A stretch of DNA of 64,000 nt, from contig NZ_JAGGQQ010000012.1 in the NCBI RefSeq assembly GCF_018613195.1, positions 1 through 64,000 on the forward strand. Direction: 5' to 3'. The DNA is from Bacillus sp. ISL-45 (GTDB lineage Bacteria; Bacillota; Bacilli; Bacillales; Cytobacillaceae). The position numbers were made by a program, and so were the translations under genes. Shown one piece after another: positions 60,532-64,000 of the stretch; within the stretch, counting starts at the first letter, position 1, and each line of letters opens with the position of its first letter. The notes under the pieces are model-generated. The model was not told the origin of the DNA and searched no databases. It saw only the letters and a program-made list of their open reading frames with translations.

Positions 60532-61254
60532 ATGTTAAAAGAACAAGTAGCAATCGTCACAGGTGCATCAAGAGGAATTGGCAAGGAAATAGCCGTGAAA
60601 TTGGCTGAGCAGGGAATGAAGCTCGTGATCGCAGGCAGCTCAGAAGAAATCAATCAGACAGCGGATGAAATGAAACAGAAAGGTTTTTCAGATGTCATAG
60701 CGGTCCAAACCGATGTCAGCGATGAGCAGCAGGTGAAGAACCTTGTTGAAAAAACGGTGGAAGCATTCGGCCAGGTTGACGTACTTGTCAATAATGCCGG
60801 TATCGGCTTTTTCAAACTGGCAGAAGAAGTCACGGTTGATGAATGGAAAAAGCTTTTTGAAGTTAATGTACAAGGTGTATTCCTTGGCGCCAAAGCCGTA
60901 CTTCCACATATGAAGGAACGTAAATCGGGGACCATCATTACAATCTCCTCTGATGTAGGCAGATACACGATTCCTAATGGAAGTGCTTATACAGCTTCAA
61001 AGTATGCTGTCCAGGGCTTCAGCGGGGCACTTGCCCAGGAAGTGAGGGAGTTTGGAATTCGCGTTGGCACCATTAACCCTGGAATGGTTGATACTTATTT
61101 TGCTGACTCAAAGCAGGGGCTTCCGGAAAAACATGACTGGCTGAAGGTAGAGGACATAGCAAACGCAGTTGTCTATATGGCTTCCGCTCCTAAACATATG
61201 CTTATTGATGAAATTGTCATTCACCCGCTTGTACAGAATTATCCGATTGCCTGA
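60532..61254 (+). CDS. short-chain dehydrogenase/reductase
   Basis: A 240-residue classical SDR. The cofactor motif TGASRGIG (residues 10-17), NNAG (about 85-88), catalytic Ser in ITISSDVGRY and YTASKYAVQGF with Tyr/Lys are present. The sequence resembles 3-oxoacyl reductases. AAAGGAAG precedes the ATG. Substrate unknown; likely co-transcribed with pgcA. Confidence 0.9.
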   Translation: MLKEQVAIVTGASRGIGKEIAVKLAEQGMKLVIAGSSEEINQTADEMKQKGFSDVIAVQTDVSDEQQVKNLVEKTVEAFGQVDVLVNNAGIGFFKLAEEVTVDEWKKLFEVNVQGVFLGAKAVLPHMKERKSGTIITISSDVGRYTIPNGSAYTASKYAVQGFSGALAQEVREFGIRVGTINPGMVDTYFADSKQGLPEKHDWLKVEDIANAVVYMASAPKHMLIDEIVIHPLVQNYPIA

Positions 61255-61326
61255 TTAAGGTGGGATTTAGCAAAAAAATGAAGCGGGTAGTGAGTAACAA
61301 GCCAAATAATTACTAGTAAAAATCAG

Positions 61327-61379
61327 CATAAAAAATAATAAACACGGCACCTTAATATAGGTGACCGTGTTATTTTTTT
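61327..61379. terminator. terminator between the SDR gene and yhdB
   Basis: AACACGG-CACCT and AGGTG-ACCGTGTT form an interrupted stem with A/T runs on both sides. Confidence 0.82.
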
Positions 61380-61396
61380 TGGTGGAATTCTCATGG

Positions 61397-61651
61397 TTAA
61401 ATCGAGCCGGTTACAGCGGTTTCCAGGTAGTCATCGCCGGCGGCTTCATTTGCGTGGTCGATATATCTGAGCAGGGAATACAGGCGCTTTTCAATGACAG
61501 CATAATCTTTTTCAAAGTTGTAAGCGTGGAGAAAATGTTCGATCTTTTTGGCCAGGAACTGGTCCTCTGTCCTGACCATAAGGATGAGCAGGTTATCCCA
61601 TTGGGATCGGTGCGTGTAATATAGAGCCCGATCGTAATCCGATTTCTTCAT
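61397..61651 (-). CDS. yhdB: YhdB-family small protein
   Basis: An 84-residue charged soluble protein (MKKSDYDRALYYTHRSQWDN, then EHFLHAYNFEKDYAVIEKRL) that I recognise as the YhdB family of Bacillus. The ATG at 61651 is about 7 nt from AAGGAGG; a TTG two codons upstream abuts the site. It sits beside YhdC and SpoVR as in B. subtilis. Function unknown. Confidence 0.82.
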   Translation of the reverse strand: MKKSDYDRALYYTHRSQWDNLLILMVRTEDQFLAKKIEHFLHAYNFEKDYAVIEKRLYSLLRYIDHANEAAGDDYLETAVTGSI

Positions 61652-61841
61652 ATCCAATCCTCCTTATGAGGAGTTGATAATATTATATGGATTTGGCGCC
61701 GTAACTTCCTCAGAAAATGTTGGACGCCCCTGTTTACTGGGTTTTTCAAGTTTTACCTGTATATTTGTACGCAGAAATGATCAGGATTGACTACATTTCG
61801 ATATGGGTTTACCAAGCTGGTATGCCAAAAAGGAGTGTACG

Positions 61842-62165
61842 ATGAAAAAGTATTTTTTCACCATGGCTGTATTGTTGATTTTGTTACTGGGGATCCAGAG
61901 AGTTGATATTCATGCGCAAAGGCCGGACTATGAAAAATATGGACGGATCGCTACTGCTGTAATCAAGGAGGAATATCCAGGAGAAGCTGTCCAGGATTAT
62001 AAGTATAAGGGCAGAAAGCAAATAGATGATCGCCAGGTACTCGACTCATTTCAATACAAGGTCAGTGTCGACGGAAAACCTGTTATTATGACGGTGCAAG
62101 TAGCCCACGATTTAAAAAATGAAAGGTTGTTGAGTCTTACAGTGACTGAGCAGCACCAGCAGTAA
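61842..62165 (+). CDS. yhdC: exported DUF3889 protein (YhdC-like)
   Basis: A 107-residue secreted protein. The signal peptide MKKYFFTMAVLLILLLGIQR ends near IHA (about residue 27). The mature part RPDYEKYGRIATAVIKEEYP and later SFQYKVSVDGKPVIMTVQV fit the PepSY-like DUF3889 group. AAAGGAG is 8-9 nt before the ATG. Neighbour of yhdB and spoVR as in B. subtilis. Confidence 0.85.
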   Translation: MKKYFFTMAVLLILLLGIQRVDIHAQRPDYEKYGRIATAVIKEEYPGEAVQDYKYKGRKQIDDRQVLDSFQYKVSVDGKPVIMTVQVAHDLKNERLLSLTVTEQHQQ

Positions 62166-62200
62166 AGTTTCTAACCTGTTCATCATTCTCCTTTATTTCT

Positions 62201-62208
62201 CATACATT
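62201..62208 (+). promoter_or_regulatory. SigE-type -10 upstream of spoVR
   Basis: CATACATT matches the mother-cell SigE -10 and lies about 25 nt before the spoVR start. spoVR is SigE-dependent in B. subtilis. The -35 is weak. Confidence 0.45.
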
Positions 62209-62233
62209 GTTGTAAGAGGTGAAAGGGGGAGAG

Positions 62234-63643
62234 ATGGTGTCGGAAGATCAGAAGTCACTGGAATATGCCATTTCTGAAATTACCGAAATCGCTAAAGGGT
62301 TTGGGCTGGACTTTTATCCGATGAGGTATGAAATATGTCCTGCAGAAATCATCTATACATTTGGCGCTTATGGAATGCCAACAAGGTTTTCTCATTGGAG
62401 CTTTGGCAAACAGTTTCATAAAATGAAGCTCCATTATGATTTAGGTCTCTCAAAAATTTATGAGCTGGTTATCAATTCTAATCCATGTTATGCCTTTTTG
62501 TTAGATTCGAATTCGCTGATTCAGAACAAGTTAATCGTTGCCCATGTCCTTGCCCACTGTGATTTCTTTAAGAACAATGTCCGTTTCCAGAATACGAAGA
62601 GAGATATGGTTGAAAGCATGGCGGCAACAGCTGAGAGAATCCGTAAATATGAAATCGAGCATGGAAAACAAGCGGTGGAGTCTTTCCTTGATGCGGTGCT
62701 AGCCATCGAAGAGCATATCGATCCATCGTTGATGAGGCCGAAGCTCGCATGGTCTGCCGAAGATAATTTTGAGGATGAACCAACGACAATAGCGACTCCG
62801 TATGATGATCTTTGGAACCTTGAATCCAAAAAGACGGAATCAACAGAGAAGATAAAGAAGAAGAAATTCCCGCCGCGCCCAGAGAAAGATCTGCTATTGT
62901 TCATTGAAAGTTATAGCCGCGAGCTGGAGGATTGGCAGCGGGATATCCTAACAATGATGCGTGAGGAAATGCTTTATTTTTGGCCGCAGCTTGAAACGAA
63001 AATCATGAACGAAGGCTGGGCTTCATACTGGCATCAACGGATTCTCAGGGAAATGGATCTGACGAGCGGCGAAGCAATCGAGTTCGCAAAATTGAATGCC
63101 GGAGTCGTGCAGCCATCAAAGACGGGAATCAACCCATATTATTTAGGGATTAAAATTTTCGAGGACATCGAAGAGCGCTATAACCATCCGACTGAGGAAA
63201 TGAAGCGGCGAGGCGTAAAGCCGGGGTCAGGCCGGGAGAAAATGTTTGAAGTCCGCGAAATCGAATCGGATATTTCATTTTTACGCAATTACTTGACGAA
63301 GGACCTTGTCATGCGTGAAGATATGTACCTCTTCCAAAAACAAGGACGTGAATATAAAGTCGTCGATAAAGCGTGGGAACAGGTTCGAGACCAGCTTGTC
63401 AGCATGAGAGTGAATGGGGGATTCCCATACTTGACCGTAACGGATGGCGATTATCTTAAGAATGGAGAGTTATATATAACACACAGCTTCGAGGGGATCG
63501 AGCTCGACATTAAGTACCTTGAAAAAGTCCTTCCATACGTCCATCAGCTATGGGGCAGGAAATGCCATATCGAAACAATGGTCGAAAGCAGGGCAATGCT
63601 ATACACCTATGATGGAAAAGGGATCCATCGCAAATATTTATAA
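62234..63643 (+). CDS. spoVR: stage V sporulation protein SpoVR
   Basis: A 469-residue SpoVR-family protein needed for normal spore cortex in B. subtilis. [20 protein letters not shown] and [19 protein letters not shown] near the N-terminus, and [13 protein letters not shown] (about residues 263-275), are family motifs; the His/Glu pattern suggests metal binding. AAAGGGGG precedes the ATG at 62234. The family works with PrkA and YhbH-type proteins, both encoded at 7-11 kb. Confidence 0.94.
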   Translation: MVSEDQKSLEYAISEITEIAKGFGLDFYPMRYEICPAEIIYTFGAYGMPTRFSHWSFGKQFHKMKLHYDLGLSKIYELVINSNPCYAFLLDSNSLIQNKLIVAHVLAHCDFFKNNVRFQNTKRDMVESMAATAERIRKYEIEHGKQAVESFLDAVLAIEEHIDPSLMRPKLAWSAEDNFEDEPTTIATPYDDLWNLESKKTESTEKIKKKKFPPRPEKDLLLFIESYSRELEDWQRDILTMMREEMLYFWPQLETKIMNEGWASYWHQRILREMDLTSGEAIEFAKLNAGVVQPSKTGINPYYLGIKIFEDIEERYNHPTEEMKRRGVKPGSGREKMFEVREIESDISFLRNYLTKDLVMREDMYLFQKQGREYKVVDKAWEQVRDQLVSMRVNGGFPYLTVTDGDYLKNGELYITHSFEGIELDIKYLEKVLPYVHQLWGRKCHIETMVESRAMLYTYDGKGIHRKYL

Positions 63644-63648
63644 TCAAG

Positions 63649-63678
63649 AAAACCGCTGATTTCCAGCGGTTTTTAATT
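63649..63678 (+). terminator. spoVR terminator
   Basis: AACCGCT and AGCGGTT pair around a seven-base loop, then TTTT. Confidence 0.82.
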
Positions 63679-63688
63679 ATTTTTGTAA

Positions 63689-63870
63689 GGCTGTTTTCGT
63701 AAGATTGTTGTTAAAATCCTAAAGCCGATTTTAGCGTATATAAAGCCATTTTGCTGGTCGGTATTAAGTATGCAAGCTCTTTTCTCATTATAAAGAGACA
63801 AGTTTGCAAAGAAAAAAAGGTCATTCAATCTTATTTTGTAGTCGATAGCAATTAAGTTTGAGAAAAGAGC
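63689..63870 (-). mobile_element. MITE-like element, copy E
   Basis: A 182-bp copy in the same orientation as copy C (GGCTGTTTTCGTAAG to GAGAAAAGAGC). Flanks TTTTTGTAA and TTTGTGAAA agree at 7 of 9 positions. It lies just after the spoVR terminator. Confidence 0.85.
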
Positions 63871-63907
63871 TTTGTGAAAAACTACAATAATAAGGTAATT
63901 AAAATAT

Positions 63908-64000
63908 GGCTGTTTTCGTAAAGATTGTTGTTAAAATCCTAAAGCCGAGTTTAACGTGATAATAGCCATTTGGTATGTCGGTACTAAGTTTGCAAGCTCT
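63908..64000 (-). mobile_element. MITE-like element, copy F (cut by window edge)
   Basis: At least 93 bp of a further copy, GGCTGTTTTCGTAAAGATTG to GCAAGCTCT at the window end. It begins 37 bp after copy E and has the same orientation, so the two lie in tandem. Confidence 0.85.

Overview
The window is a chromosomal segment of a spore-forming Bacillaceae bacterium. SpoVR, PrkA, YhbH, two SspH-type spore proteins and a KinB-like kinase point to sporulation. AAGGAGG-type ribosome binding sites, frequent TTG/GTG starts and Bacillus-type intergenic repeats fit the same group. Gene order recalls three B. subtilis blocks: rrn/trnD followed by queG(yhbA)-yhbB-trmL-prkA-yhbH; yhcT-yhcU-yhcX; and yhdB-yhdC-spoVR. 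The genus cannot be fixed from this sequence; a Mesobacillus/Cytobacillus-type relative is my guess.

Layout. 1-2.1 kb: tail of an rrn operon (23S-5S spacer, 5S rRNA and 15 tRNAs with a terminator). 2.4-10.8 kb: B3/4-domain protein, queG, yhbB, trmL, nitroreductase, a 31-codon membrane peptide, prkA, a small acidic protein and yhbH. 10.8-20.6 kb: C39-like peptidase, BCCT transporter, an RND exporter split into two reading frames plus its TetR regulator, deoR-nupC with cre sites, and an NRDE protein. 20.6-26.5 kb: nitronate monooxygenase, aldo/keto reductase, a small CxxC protein, a membrane protein, DegV and a Gfo/Idh oxidoreductase. 26.5-33.5 kb: a minus-strand polysulfide/thiosulfate-reductase-type respiratory operon flanked by rhodanese lipoproteins; its catalytic and membrane subunits each carry a one-base frameshift. 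33.8-35.5 kb: purine permease behind a guanine-type riboswitch. 36.4-39.8 kb: a catabolite-controlled operon of a P-loop ATPase and a four-subunit 2-oxoacid:ferredoxin oxidoreductase. 40-52.7 kb: HAD phosphatase, DNA glycosylase, AI-2E protein, sspH, kinase, a glutaredoxin-like gene with an in-frame UGA at its first active-site cysteine, cystine transporter, YitT, a second purine permease, a TIM-barrel/membrane fusion, a second sspH, DUF302 and a second aldo/keto reductase. 53-63.7 kb: stress membrane protein, RluA synthase, YhcU, a disulfide-forming pair, GNAT-nitrilase fusion, pgcA, SDR, YhdB, YhdC and SpoVR.

The most striking observations are these. (1) A candidate selenoprotein lies at 44442-44723, with a hairpin of bacterial SECIS geometry 22 nt after the UGA. 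(2) A dispersed element of about 180 bp has terminal inverted repeats. It has five copies plus one solo end here, one copy is flanked by a perfect 9-bp target duplication, and two copies sit exactly on stop codons. (3) Intergenic tandem arrays at four loci have a 51-55 bp period. Each unit contains its own short inverted repeat, but the sequences differ between loci. A fifth array has a 21-bp period.
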